In this document: piece by piece, positions 1 to 9,954 of the stretch
Position numbering within the stretch: the first letter of the stretch is position 1
How the letters are laid out: each line of letters begins with the position of its first letter
NCBI GenBank assembly: GCA_039707655.1
Contig: CM077676.1
Span: forward strand, 374,608,114-374,672,113
Direction: 5' to 3'
Length of the DNA stretch: 64,000 bases
DNA from: Elymus sibiricus
Lineage: Eukaryota > Streptophyta > Magnoliopsida > Poales > Poaceae
Notes under the pieces: model-generated
Database searches by the model: none
The model's input: only the letters and a program-made list of their open reading frames with translations
Told to the model about the DNA's origin: nothing
Made by a program: the position numbers and the translations under genes

Positions 1-878
1 TTGTTGTTGGACAACAGTATACCTACGATACACAAGGAAGCATTGATGGGCCCTGACTCCAGAATTGGCTAAATGCCAATATAATCCGACATAGTTTCCA
101 TAAATGATTCAAGATTATATCTCGATAAACCCTTCGGAAGACTTAGAGTCTAACGAACATTAATGGAACTATAAACTGATGTGGATAAAATGCTTTATCT
201 ATAAAGCTTGACTTGTTGCAATAACAAGTTCAAAGAGTTGACTACGATGAGGTTGTCTCACCATAGCGATGCTTAAAGTCAGATCGGGTTAAACTAGCAA
301 TCAATACATATTTCAAGCTTGAGATATGATACATGGATGCCAAAAGGATTTCCATGTGATGGAAATGCAACCTAGTACTTGCATGTGGTACAGTCCAAGG
401 TATTTTGTCAATCCAGAGGATGCTAGTAAGTATGCAAACTTCAGAGTTTCAGCAATGGACAGAAGAGAGCAAAATGGAGTTGGAATCTTCGTTTTTGATG
501 AAATAGTCAAAAGAGTTTGATTTCATCAATGGGTAACGAAGATGCTTGTGGTTACAAGAAAGTAAGTGGGAGCATAATAATATTTCTTAAAACCTTGTGT
601 GCTTGACACATTGTTGATTGGAAATAATATAAATTTCTTGACACGAATTAGGACTTCATTGAAAATAGTTTTCGATGAAGTGCTTGGGCTAAATAGCCTT
701 GACATTAGGCATATTTATCTACGAGATAGAATTGCCTAATAGGCTAAAGCCAAAAATACATATTGACAAGATGCTAAAACAGTTTAGCATTAAAACGCCA
801 AGGAGTGATTCTTGCCGAAGTCACATGGAAAGGGTTTTTGCAAGACTCGGTGTCCCAAGACACTGATGAGCAAAATAC

Positions 879-1271
879 ATGATGGAGATTCCACACACTT
901 TCGTGTTTGGATTAATCATGTATTCCATGGTATGTAAAACAACCAGATATGTCCAGTACTCCCAAGGAGTTGCGAGTAAAGATACCAAAGTGATCAAAGT
1001 ACTGATCATGGGACAACCGTGGAAAATGTCATTAAGTACTAAAGTAGCACTGATGACATGTTTTCTCGCAAGCAGAGATTATGAAGTGCTCGTTGTAAGT
1101 AATTGCATCGATACAGTCTTCATCAATACTCCATGCGATTTTCGATTTAAGTTAAGGGTTTTGTGTAATACACGATATGGTGGCACGGTGTTTGGAAATC
1201 GTTCCAAACAGGTTACTGTGGCGAATTCTATAACTAAGGCTAAGTATGTTGCTGCTTTCAAAGCGACATAG
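879..1271 (+). pseudogene. Copia polyprotein remnant (end of RT / RNase H)
   Basis: An open stretch of 130 codons reads as a heavily substituted C-terminal Copia polyprotein. The block MYSMVCKTTRY corresponds to the conserved 'IMYAMLCTRPD' region, and GGTVFGNRSKQVTVANS followed by TKAKYVAA corresponds to the 'GGAVSWCSSKQSVVADST.EAEY.AA' region of Angela-type RNase H. Many catalytic and structural positions are changed and the frame is closed on both sides. Active enzyme would belong to the polyprotein that converts element RNA to DNA; this copy cannot. It has no host gene role. Confidence 0.7.
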
Positions 1272-1598
1272 AAGATGTTGAATCGTACAGTTCGTTCATG
1301 AACTTAGTATGGTTCCAAGATGGCTTTGGTCAATGGAACACTATTGAAGATAGTTGCTCCATAGCTCAGTCTGAGGAATCAAGGTTTGACCAGTGATTCA
1401 CATATATACGAAGCCAAGTCCACACAAAATATGAATTTTATGAAAGCGTGAAAACGCGAGGATATGCAGAGATACACATGGAACTGAAGTTGTCAGATCT
1501 GTTGGACATCAGACTAGACCACATGCGAAGCATTTTTTTACACTGGTTTGCCATAGGTGTAAAGTGCATCAGCATTGACTAGATTATTGACTCTAGTG

Positions 1599-1610
1599 CA
1601 AGTGGGAATC
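1599..1610 (+). other. Polypurine tract of the Copia element
   Basis: A purine-rich stretch (CAAGTGGGAATC) abuts the TG of the downstream LTR, the expected position of the plus-strand primer. In intact Angela-type copies this reads AAGTGGGAGAC, so this one carries substitutions. Confidence 0.6.
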
Positions 1611-2937
1611 TGTAGGAGATATGCCCTAGAGGCAATAATAACTGTTATTGTTTATCTCCATGTTCATAATTATGTTTATGTTCCATGCTATAACTGCTAT
1701 GGTTCTCGAGTCTACAATAACCACGAGGCTCGGAGGAAGACTCATATGCACGTGTGGAATAATAAACGGTAAAATGTATTCCTAGTCTGGCATCTAAGAC
1801 TAGCTCAAGTGTTGCATGATGGTTCTGTTTTCCTGATCATAGGCATGGATATGCCGGCAACTTTGAGGGCACAATGTTAGAAGAACATTTGTGTTGAATC
1901 GACCCGAATTGATGTTATGCTATGAGATACATTCATCACAAGTTAATGGTTAATAACACAGAGAAAGTTAACGTTTGCATAATTCCTTAGACCATGAGAG
2001 TGTCAAGTTTCTTCATGCTTGCTTCATGAACTTTGGGGTTTGTTAAACGTCATCCGTAAATGGGTGGCTATTACGGCGGCTTACGGGTTCATGGAAAAGT
2101 GTGTCAAGGGACTTGATAGCTCAAGATTGGGATTTGCTCCTCCGACGATGGAGAGATATCTCTGGGCCCTCTCGGTGTTACGGTATCCACCATCGTCTGG
2201 CCAGACACATTGTGATTTGATCACAGGGATGCCGGAACACGGGAACGAGAAAAGAGAACAAAACCGGTAACGAGGTAACTGGCATAGTGGACAAGTTGTT
2301 GATCCACAGGGATGCCAATAAATCTCACCTCAGGTATTTGTAACATATCGCGAAGCAACAGGAATGGCACACGGCAACTGGAGGTTCACTCGAATATTTA
2401 TTCGTGTGGGTATAGGGGTCAATATGGGTGTCCACGGCTCCGATGTTGATCATTGATCGGAAAGAGTTCCGGTCATATCTATGCGTCACCGAACCTATAG
2501 GGTCACATGCTTAAGGGTCATCTATCTGCTGAATACTAGATAGGGAGTCTGAGAGAAAGTCACCGGAAAAGTTTCGGAGACAGCGGAAAAGTTCCGGAGA
2601 GAGAACACCGGAATAGTTTCGGTAAAACTGAAAAGTTGTTTCAGGGTATACCATTGAGTCAAATTGGTTTTGGCACACATCTGGAAATTCTTGGAGGGTG
2701 CCAGAATTGTTCTGGAAACTTTTGGGATTTTTCCGGGATAAAAACCGAAAATGTTCCGGAGCTGCCGGAACCGGTTTGGTTGCTTTTCGCGGATGAAAAT
2801 CACTAATCCGGAATTGTTTCGGAACGCGTCCAAAATCATTTTAGTGGGTACTGGAATTATTCTAAGACCCACAGAAATATTTTTGGATTTAATGGTCGCG
2901 GAAAAATGTTTCTATGAATAGTGAAAGTGCTTTTTGG

Positions 2938-3006
2938 GTGGCTTCTTGGAGAAGCCACCTTGAGGGCCTTTTGGTATTTTTCCCCTTGGCTTCTTGGAGA
3001 AGCCAC
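2938..3006 (+). promoter_or_regulatory. Two perfect hairpins upstream of the LTR TATA box
   Basis: The 21-base inverted repeat GTGGCTTCT-TGG-AGAAGCCAC (2938-2958) is repeated at 2987-3006. Both copies sit within 85 bp upstream of the TATA box at 3021. The pair looks like duplicated cis-elements of the LTR promoter, either protein-binding palindromes or RNA hairpins if transcription starts upstream. The function is inferred from position only. Confidence 0.45.
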
Positions 3007-3020
3007 CCTTGGGCTTGGCC

Positions 3021-3028
3021 TATAAATA
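3021..3028 (+). promoter_or_regulatory. LTR TATA box
   Basis: TATAAATA lies in the middle of the LTR, with a pyrimidine-rich stretch (CTCTTTCTCAAC) about 35 bases downstream, which would be the start of the R region. Confidence 0.55.
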
Positions 3029-3263
3029 GGGGTGGAGGGGGATACCTAAAGACACACTCTTTCTCAACATACACATGCCATGACATTTCTGGCTTCTCTC
3101 TCCCTCCCAGCGAAATAGTTTTGTAGAGCCGAAAGGCTGTCTGGGTTCCGGTGGGAACTAGTTCTGGACGGCGGAGCCCTGCCGGATAGATGACACCGTA
3201 TGTGTGCAACCCCGTAGAGAGGTCGTAGGTTCGATCTTTTTGCCCGAGGGGCTGTTCGAGGGT

Positions 3264-3520
3264 CCTCCCGAAGGGCTGTCCGAGTTACTATCTGTGAGGC
3301 CTCCCGGAGGGCTGTCCGAGGGCCCGTCCGGTGGGACTATCCGAAGGACTGTCCAGAGGCCTCCAGGAGGGCTGTCTGAGGATCCGTCCGGTAGGACTAT
3401 CCGAGGGACCGTCCAGAGGCCTCCCGAAGGGCTGTCCAAGGATCCGTCCGGTGGGACTATCCGAGGGACTGTCCAGAGGCCTCCCGAAGGGCTGTCAGCC
3501 GATCCGTCCGGTGAGCTGAC
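3264..3520 (+). repeat. 60-bp tandem repeat inside the LTR
   Basis: Three near-complete units of exactly 60 bp start at 3301, 3361 and 3421, with a partial unit before (from about 3264) and a partial one after (3481-3520). Each contains CTCCCGAAGGGCTGTC, GATCCGTCCGGT and CTGTCCAGAGGC. Because 60 is divisible by three, reading frames stay open through the array and create apparent Pro/Gly/Arg-rich ORFs on both strands, which I do not regard as genes. Confidence 0.9.
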
Positions 3521-3808
3521 GAGGGAGTACATCCTCGTGGTTGGGAGGTTGTAAATCCTAGCTTCGGGGATCTGCACCAATGATCTACATCGACTCTACT
3601 TCCGCTGCGCTACGAGTCGGTAACGATCAGATCAAACCCTGTATGCATCTCCATAGTGATCCTGGGCGTGCTCGCAGTTCCGAAATTTTTTGTTTTCTGC
3701 TGCGTTCCCCTTCAGTGGGCGAAAAACGTGGGCAGCAAAACACATTTGATTCAAGCTCGTCCCAAAGACCTCTCTCTTCCCCTCCATTTCCCCATTCATA
3801 CACGGTGG

Positions 3809-4160
3809 GCGGCAAAACAAACTCTCCTCGCCCGAAATCGATCTAGGCAAATATTTTAAGTAGGGACAGGTTTGTAACTTCACTCATACGTGACACAACC
3901 GCCCTACCTATCAGCCCCGTTCATACACCGTGGGCGCCAACCGTGGGCGCCAAAACACCCTCTCCTCGCCCGAAATCGCTCTCGGCAAATATTGGGAAGA
4001 TACGAGATTACCGTCCTATCCCCAACCGACGAGACGTTTGAAATTTTAAACGGGGGCTAAGTTCGTAACTTCCCCACATTTCAGACAAGCGCGTCCCAAA
4101 GACATGGTTCCCCCCTCCTCTCTCGCTCCATTTCCCCATTCGTACTCCGTGGGCGCCAAA
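3809..4160 (+). promoter_or_regulatory. Cluster of E2F-like motifs in repeated promoter blocks
   Basis: A block with TTTCCCCATTC followed by GTGGGCGSCAAAAC recurs near 3790, 3925 and 4130. On the minus strand its core reads TTTGGCGC or TTTGCCGC, which fits the E2F consensus TTTSSCGC. Matches lie at 3809-3816, 3947-3954 and 4153-4160, with weaker copies at 3732 and 3934. Motif matching is direct; regulation by E2F is inference. The blocks lie upstream of the gene relic that ends at 9747, and may be its promoter, which the Copia element interrupted. Confidence 0.4.
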
Positions 4161-4221
4161 ACACCCTCTCCACCCCAGCCTCCTCCGTCCTCAACCCCAT
4201 TCACCGCCGTCCTCCTCCACC

Positions 4222-4386
4222 ATGCCGGAGCAGCTACCCCCGACGATGCTGCCCATTACAAGAGATCGACGTCTCTCATCCACCATGCCAGATCAGGATC
4301 CTAGCATCGCGTCCTCTCGCTTCATTCGCGCCGTCGTCCACCGTGCCGTGGCCGCTCCTATGACCGTCTCGTCCACGGCAACATGA
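4222..4386 (+). CDS. Possible first coding exon, small ORF (unrecognised)
   Basis: An ATG in good context (CCACCATGC) opens a 54-codon frame beginning MPEQLPPTML that ends in TGA at 4384-4386. It follows the E2F-like blocks and precedes a candidate splice donor (AAG|GTATTG near 4529). I do not recognise the peptide. It may be a 5' exon or upstream ORF of the gene relic whose later exons lie at 7602-9747, or may have no coding role. Confidence 0.2.
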   Translation: MPEQLPPTMLPITRDRRLSSTMPDQDPSIASSRFIRAVVHRAVAAPMTVSSTAT

Positions 4387-4557
4387 CTTATCCCCCGATG
4401 CCGCCGTCTGCCATCTCAGATCTGCTTCCATGACGCTGACAGCCATAGCACCCACAGCACCCTCAACGTATCAGCAGAGGCCTACACGGCGTTGCAAGAG
4501 AGGTGGTACTCTTTCATATCTGCTTAAGGTATTGATCTCACCCGGAAAATAGATCGT

Positions 4558-7436
4558 CACTTGTTTACTGTACTTTCTTGTCCATACCTAATCTCCATTT
4601 GTTAGTTGAAAGCAAACATTGGTTGCGAAGTAGCCTTTGTCCGGTTAGCACCTTCAGATCCGCCATGGCATGGTCAACATTATACTCGCAATGCTTATGG
4701 TTTTCCCCTTTTATATTCACTACCATCCTCCTAGGTGCTTCGTGTCGTGCTAGCACTCCTCCTCAACCCATCAAGCGAAACAACATGCCACTCATAATTC
4801 CAAAGCTTAGTTGTTCAAATACAAATCTGATATGATGCTGATATTGCTAAAACAGAGAACATTTAATTGGTCAGCTAATGTTCCTACATTAGTTTCGAAA
4901 AGCATGTGCGCCACATATGGAGAGACAGCAGGCAATTGCATATCTTTATGCGCTCTGGTTCATCATGGGTGGGCAACACACATTGTATTATCCAAAATCT
5001 GCTTGCTCTTCATTAACATGTTCCTCTTCTGTTCTTCTTAATAAGTATAGTAGTACAGTATGTTCCTTGTCGGGAACTGGAGCAGGGACATTTGCAGTCG
5101 ACATGTATATTGGGTCGCTTCTGATGGATGCTTTCAACTATTCTAGTTGGTCTGCCATAATATCCAGGAAATGCTGGGAGCTGTGCCGCCTTTGAGAGTC
5201 TAGACTGATAGTAATAGTATTGTGCCTTCAGTTGAATAGAGATGTCCCTGTAGGGGATCCGAAGCATTTCCAGCTGTACCGGCAATACAAGCCCATATGT
5301 TCCAGCTAGTTCCACTTTCCCGATTTCACTCGTGATGCTTAGGGTTTTCCCCTTTTATCTACACTACTATGATCTACTTTGTGTCGTACTAGCAGCACTC
5401 CACCCTTCAAGCTAAACAACACACCACTCATAATTCCAAAGCTTAGTAGTTCAAATACGAATGTGATATGAAACTAATATTAGTTAACAGACGCACATTT
5501 AATTGGTCAGCTAATGCTCCCACTTGAGTTTCCAAATGCATGTGGCAACATATAGATAGACAGCAGGGAATTGCATTTCTTTGTCACTTGTTTACTGTAC
5601 TATCTTGTCCATACAAAATCTTAGTTGTTAGTTGAAAGCAAACATCGGTTGCTAAGTAGCCTTTGTGTGGTTTGCAGCTTCAGATCTGCCATGCCACGGT
5701 CAACACTATACTCATCGAGCATAATTGGTTTGGTGTCAAGAATTGGCATGCCAATGTTTGGCATTGTGCCAAATATTGGCTACTAATTGGTTTGTTGCCG
5801 AGTTGTCTTGCCTATCTCACAGAAAGTTGACAATATTTGGCAAGTCTTGGTATGGCCAATATTTGGCAATGCCAACATTTGGCTAGCCAGATATTGGCTG
5901 CAAACCAATCATGCTCATCATGCTTAGGGTTTCCCCCTTTTATGATCACTACGATCAGCCTACCTGATTCGTGTCGTAAGAGCACTGCTCCACCCATCAA
6001 GCTAAACAAGCTTAGTTGTACAAATTAGAATCTGATATGATGCTGATATTAATAAGATAGAGACATGTTTAATTGGTCAGCTAAATGTTCCTACTTTAGT
6101 TTCGAAATGCATGTGAGCCACATATAGAGAGACAGGAAGGAAGAGTATTTCTCTGTGTGCTCTGGTTCATCATGGGTGGGCAACACACATTGTATTATCC
6201 AAAATCCGCTTGCTCTTCTTTAACATGTTCCTCTTCTGTTCTTCTTAATAAGTATAGCAGTACAGTATGTTCCTTCTCGGGAGCTGGAGCAGGGACCTTT
6301 GCAGTCGACAGGTATATTGGGTCGCTTCTGATGGATGCTTTCAACTATTCTAGTTGGTCTGCCATAATATCCAGGAAATGCTGGGAGCTGTGTCGCCTTT
6401 TAGAGTCTAGACTGATAGTAACAGTATTGCGCCTTCAGTTGAATAGAGCTGCCCCTATAGGGGATCCGAAGCATTTCCAGCCATACCGGCAATACAAGCC
6501 CATATGTTCAAGCTAGTTCCACTTTCCCGATTTTACTCGTGATGCTTAGGTTTTCCCCTTTTATCTACACTACTATGATCTGCGTAGGTGCTTTGTGTCG
6601 TACTAGCAGCATTCCACCCTTCAAGCTAAACAACACACCCTCATAATTCCAAAGCTTAGTTGTTCAAATACGAATGTGATATGATACTGATATTAGTTAA
6701 CATACACACATTTAATTGGTCAGCTAATGCTCCCACTTGAGTTTCCAAATGCATGTGGCAACATATAGAGAGACAGCAAGGAATTGCATTTCTTTGTCAC
6801 TTGTTTACTATACTATCTTGTCCATACCACATCTTAGTTGTTAGTTGAAAGAAAACATCGGTTGCTAAGTAGCCTTTGTGCGGTTTGTAGCTTTAGATCT
6901 GCCATGCCACGGTCAACACTATACTCATCATGCTTAGGGTTTCCCCCTTTTATGATCAGTACAATCAGCCTACGTGATTCATGTCGTAAGAGCACCGCTC
7001 CACCCATCAAGCTAAACAAGCTTAGTTGTACAAATTCGAATCTGATATGATGCTGATATTATTAAGATAGAGATAGGTTTAATTGGTCAGCTAAATGTTC
7101 CTACTTTAGTTTCAAAATGCATGTGAGCCACATATAGAGAGACATGAAGGAATAGTATTTCTCTGTGCGCTCTGGTTCATCATGGGTCGGCAACAGACAT
7201 TGTATAGAAAGACTTGTAATATCTACAATCTGCTTGCTCTTCTGCTCTTCTTTAACATGATCCTCTTCTCTTGTTCTTTAATAAGTACAGTATGTTCCTT
7301 CTTTGGGAAGAGGAGCAGAGACATTTGCGGTCGACAGGTCAGGCCGAGTTGTTCTTCCTTAGTATGTTTTGAAGCTGTCATCTGCGAAGTATCATTACTT
7401 CTGGAGCTCTCAACAGGGAGCCTATATTTTGAGTAG
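4558..7436 (+). repeat. ~1.03-kb tandem triplication (third copy partial)
   Basis: Units starting CACTTGTTTACT occur at 4558, 5585 and 6798. The first is 1027 bp. The second is 1213 bp and contains a 203-bp MITE-plus-TSD insertion, giving about 1010 bp without it. The third is partial and diverges after about 7436. Shared landmarks include AGTAGCCTTTGT, GGTTCATCATGGGT and AGTATGTTCCTT. The units carry no convincing coding frame and look like intron or UTR sequence of the surrounding gene relic, multiplied by unequal exchange. Confidence 0.85.
5717..5916. mobile_element. 200-bp Tourist/Harbinger-like MITE with 3-bp TSD
   Basis: The terminal inverted repeats are GAGCATAATTGGTTTG at the left and, read in reverse complement, GAGCATGATTGGTTTG at the right. 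The element is flanked by ATC on both sides (5714-5716 and 5917-5919). The third tandem unit preserves the uninterrupted site (…ATACTCATCATGCTTAGG, ATC at 6927-6929), so the insertion boundaries are defined within this window. The interior is rich in TTGGCA/TGCCAA words. A 3-bp TSD fits PIF/Harbinger or CACTA MITEs; the superfamily is inferred. Confidence 0.8.
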
Positions 7437-8139
7437 CTGGCCACATTATATTAATGCACACACCAAATTACAGCACACATGGCATCTCTCAGAAGAATTG
7501 CACAGAGATAGCACATAGGGGTTTACAGGGAGGCACTATTGGATTAGAACCCCCTATGCATTACAAAGATAATGTCACTTATTTTTATGTTTTCATGCAT
7601 GTCGGGTATTGAATATGATCACAATGAATATGAGAATGGGCGCACCAGAGGAATATTGCGGAACAATCCACTGGCTAACAAACTTGGCATCAAGGGATTG
7701 AGATCCTGTCTGGATGCAATGGAACACACGCTCCCCATCTACAGATTCCATTGCAGAATATGATCCTAAAGACGATTCTGACCTAGATAGAGACCCGAGT
7801 CTATGTAGCTCTCCAGATGAGTCAGAGTCAGATGGCCTATCTTATTCACCCATCAAGGTGCTTGCTCTAACTTGGCAAGGTTGTATTGGTCGCACGTATC
7901 TTGCATTACTTCTACTTTGTTACACCACCATCTACTTAGTTTACACATCATATATGAGAATATGCCATGCCTATCCATTTTCTGTACCTATTCCATGTGT
8001 CATCATATTAGGTTTTTCCACTCAAATGTTGTTCTTTCGTAATAGATGTCCAAAAGGAAGAGGGTGATTGCAGATCCTGAAGGAGTACAAACAAAGTATT
8101 TGCAAAAGGTAGTGATCCATTCTCAAGGGATCATAGGAT

Positions 8140-8790
8140 CTCACAAAAATACTGCGCACTGCATTGCTCTTGTCAGTACCTCTTGCCCTTTATCACCATG
8201 CTTACACTCATTGCTGTTTGATTATGTAGCATCACTGTGCATGTTAGCTTCCTTATCCACCGTTTGCTCGAAATTATAAGATATATATTTACTCTTACAT
8301 AAATTTAGAATAATCCCAATGGTTATGAAGTTATGGATTGCTCTTGTAATTACCTGTTATCATGTACTCCCTCCGTATCGAATTACTTGTTGCTCAATTG
8401 GATGTATTTAGAACTAAAATAGTGCTAGATACATTCATTTGAGCGACAAGTAATTCCGGATGGAGGTAGTATTACTGTACTTACATTGATAGATAGTTGA
8501 TTGTTTGGCATTACTCTGCATCTTATCTGCCCTGCCCTCCATTTTCTCCAAATCATCAGATCTACATTTACTCTTACCAAAATGTTGAATAAAGCCAATG
8601 CCACTGCACAAGTTGAGGTCTGCATTCCTCTTGTCAGTACCTTTTGCCTTGTAATGCTGTACTTAATAGATAGTTGTTTGATTATGTATCACCACTCTGC
8701 ATCTGAGCTTCATTATCCTCTATTTCTTCCAATATTATTAGATCTATATTTACTCTTTAAAAAATGTAGAATAAAGTCAACGCTTATGAA
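8140..8790 (+). repeat. Tandemly repeated intron-exon unit within the gene relic
   Basis: The beginning of exon c (AATAAAGTCAACGCTTATG, 8770) recurs as AATAATCCCAATGGTTATG (about 8308) and AATAAAGCCAATGCC (about 8586), with a shorter relative at the end of exon b (8150). Each is followed by a version of ATTGCTCTTGTCAGTACC and TTGATTATGTAGCATCACT. The unit of roughly 180-280 bp was therefore duplicated in tandem. One copy was later hit by a Stowaway MITE. Only the last copy has the full 34-codon exon. Confidence 0.65.
8367..8469. mobile_element. Stowaway MITE
   Basis: A 103-bp element beginning CTCCCTCCGTATCGAATTAC and ending with the inverted counterpart (GTAATTCCGGATGGAGGTAG) is flanked by TA on each side. 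Termini, TSD and size are those of Tc1/mariner-type Stowaway MITEs of Triticeae. Confidence 0.93.
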
Positions 8791-9800
8791 GAAGTTTCTT
8801 TGGGGAATTTCTTGAATTATCATTCCATTGACATGGAGAAGGGCTTTGTCAAGCCCATGTTAACATGTAATGTAAGTCCATCCTTCTCAAGCCTTCAAAC
8901 TTTGTTCTAGTATAGATTTGGATAGGCATCATTTCCTCCACTGCTTTTTACTTTGGTGTCTACATCAGATTGCATGTTTGCAACAACTGCCAGTTTCGAA
9001 TTGTAGTTGTAAAAACATGTTCCTTATTCATACCATTCACATTAATCAGAACAGATGCATTGATTTCTTTAGCCCTGCATGTATGCTTGTGTTCTAGATC
9101 TCTAATCCGGTGGTCTGGTGAAGCTGCCCATGCCTGCATCATCTCATTTGCTGCTGTCTTAACTGATTTTGCCGATGATACAGACAATGTCGTATTATGT
9201 TAATGCTATTTTAAATTGTATCTCTGAATTTGCCAATATAAAATGGGATCGAATTGTCACACACTGGCCATCGTTGCTTATATATTTGTGAAACTTGTTC
9301 TCTGTCTCCTTCTTTCTCTTTCAGATTAATATCTCTGACACCAGGCAGAACTTTAGGGAAGATAGTGAGCCAAACCCATTGCTGGTACCTATCACTTATA
9401 TTGCAGCGAAGAAGGTAAACAATCTTGAAGAGAGCGAGATGACCCCAAGGTTATGTCTTGATGAAGACAGTGAGTTCAAGCTACTCACCAGCAGGTGTGA
9501 CACAACCTTGGTTAAGTTGTTGCCTGAATCAGTTCGACTTCTTCAGTCTCAACTTCAAGCTGAAAGACTTGGTGCAGCTCAGGTCCGACTTGAAGTACAA
9601 TCTCTAACGAAGATCAAAGAGGACACCCGTGCGTGCTTTATAGCTACGCGGCTAGAGCTAGAGGATTTAATGTTCAGACAACTAAGGTCTCATCAGCTTG
9701 TTCAGCTGCTTGCGCTGCAGCACCGGGGTAGGACTAACGTTTCTTGAACTGTGTTGAAGTGCTGTTGGTTTTGCATATTATTTTGTCGACGCGTTTTTTG

Positions 9801-9897
9801 CACTGGTGGCGACCATTCATGCCCAGTGTATGTAATCTGCGGTCTGGTTGCCCTTTATTATCATTGGTGGCAAACTTTGATGCCCAGTGGATGTAAT
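9801..9897 (+). repeat. Duplicated ~36-bp segment downstream of the stop codon
   Basis: CACTGGTGGCGACCATTCAT (9801) with its continuation through GTATGTAAT is repeated as CATTGGTGGCAAACTTTGAT (9862) through GGATGTAAT. Both lie in the probable 3' UTR of the relic ending at 9747, and each ends with TGTAAT, a plausible polyadenylation element. Confidence 0.55.
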
Positions 9898-9954
9898 ATT
9901 CCGTAATTACATTATTGTATAGTCTAGGTTTATTCTTAGTCGGTATGCTGTAAT

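Larger units (their letters stand above)
1..1610 (+). mobile_element. Degenerate Copia (Angela/WIS-type) internal region, 3' part
   Basis: This is the 3' end of the internal domain of a Copia LTR retrotransposon. It contains a decayed RNase H/C-terminal polyprotein segment (879-1271), then a non-coding 3' leader ending in a purine-rich tract directly before an LTR that starts TG. The wording just before the LTR (CTCTAGTGCAAGTGGGA) is typical of Angela/WIS/BARE elements as I recall them. No long open frame survives, so the copy is old. The left end lies outside the window. Confidence 0.8.
1611..3714 (+). mobile_element. 3' LTR of the Copia (Angela/WIS-like) element
   Basis: The LTR begins TGTAGGAGATATGCCC and continues with CTAGAGGCAATAATAA, a close match to the recalled Angela/WIS start TGTTGGAAATATGCCC. 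It ends in CA at 3714 after a sequence found at the 3' ends of such LTRs (CTACGAGTCGGTAACGATCA, then TTTTCTGCTGCGTTCCCC). At about 2.1 kb it is longer than the related LTR at 13485-15224 (1.74 kb), partly because of a 60-bp tandem expansion. It holds a TATA box at 3021 and two hairpins upstream of it. The following sequence (GTGGGCG...) is host promoter-like DNA. Confidence 0.85.
7602..9747 (+). pseudogene. Unrecognised grass gene relic with helical C-terminal exon
   Basis: Four exons with good splice signals fit one gene. Exon a is 7602-7857 (start MSGIEYDHNEYENG, donor AAG|GTGCTT). Exon b starts at 8046 after an AG acceptor (MSKRKRVIADPEG) and has an uncertain end near 8150. Exon c is 8770-8871 (NKVNAYEEVSLGNFL..., donor AAT|GTAAGT). 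Exon d is 9325-9747 (acceptor TTTCAG, starts INISDTRQNF). The a-b and c-d junctions are phase 0. Exon d encodes 140 residues rich in Leu, Glu, Gln and Arg (LLQSQLQAERLGAAQVRLE), likely helical or coiled coil, ending GRTNVS. Exon a needs a one-base shift near 7732-7740 to join its two halves (…DAMEHT and …PSTDSIAEYDPKDD), so this copy is probably broken. I do not recognise the family. The location just before CACTA subterminal DNA raises the possibility of a transposon-captured or transposon-encoded gene. Confidence 0.5.

Noticed and set aside
3158..3580. Ser/Pro/Gly-rich ORFs over the 60-bp repeats
   Set aside because: The period divisible by three keeps frames open. The sequence is LTR leader.
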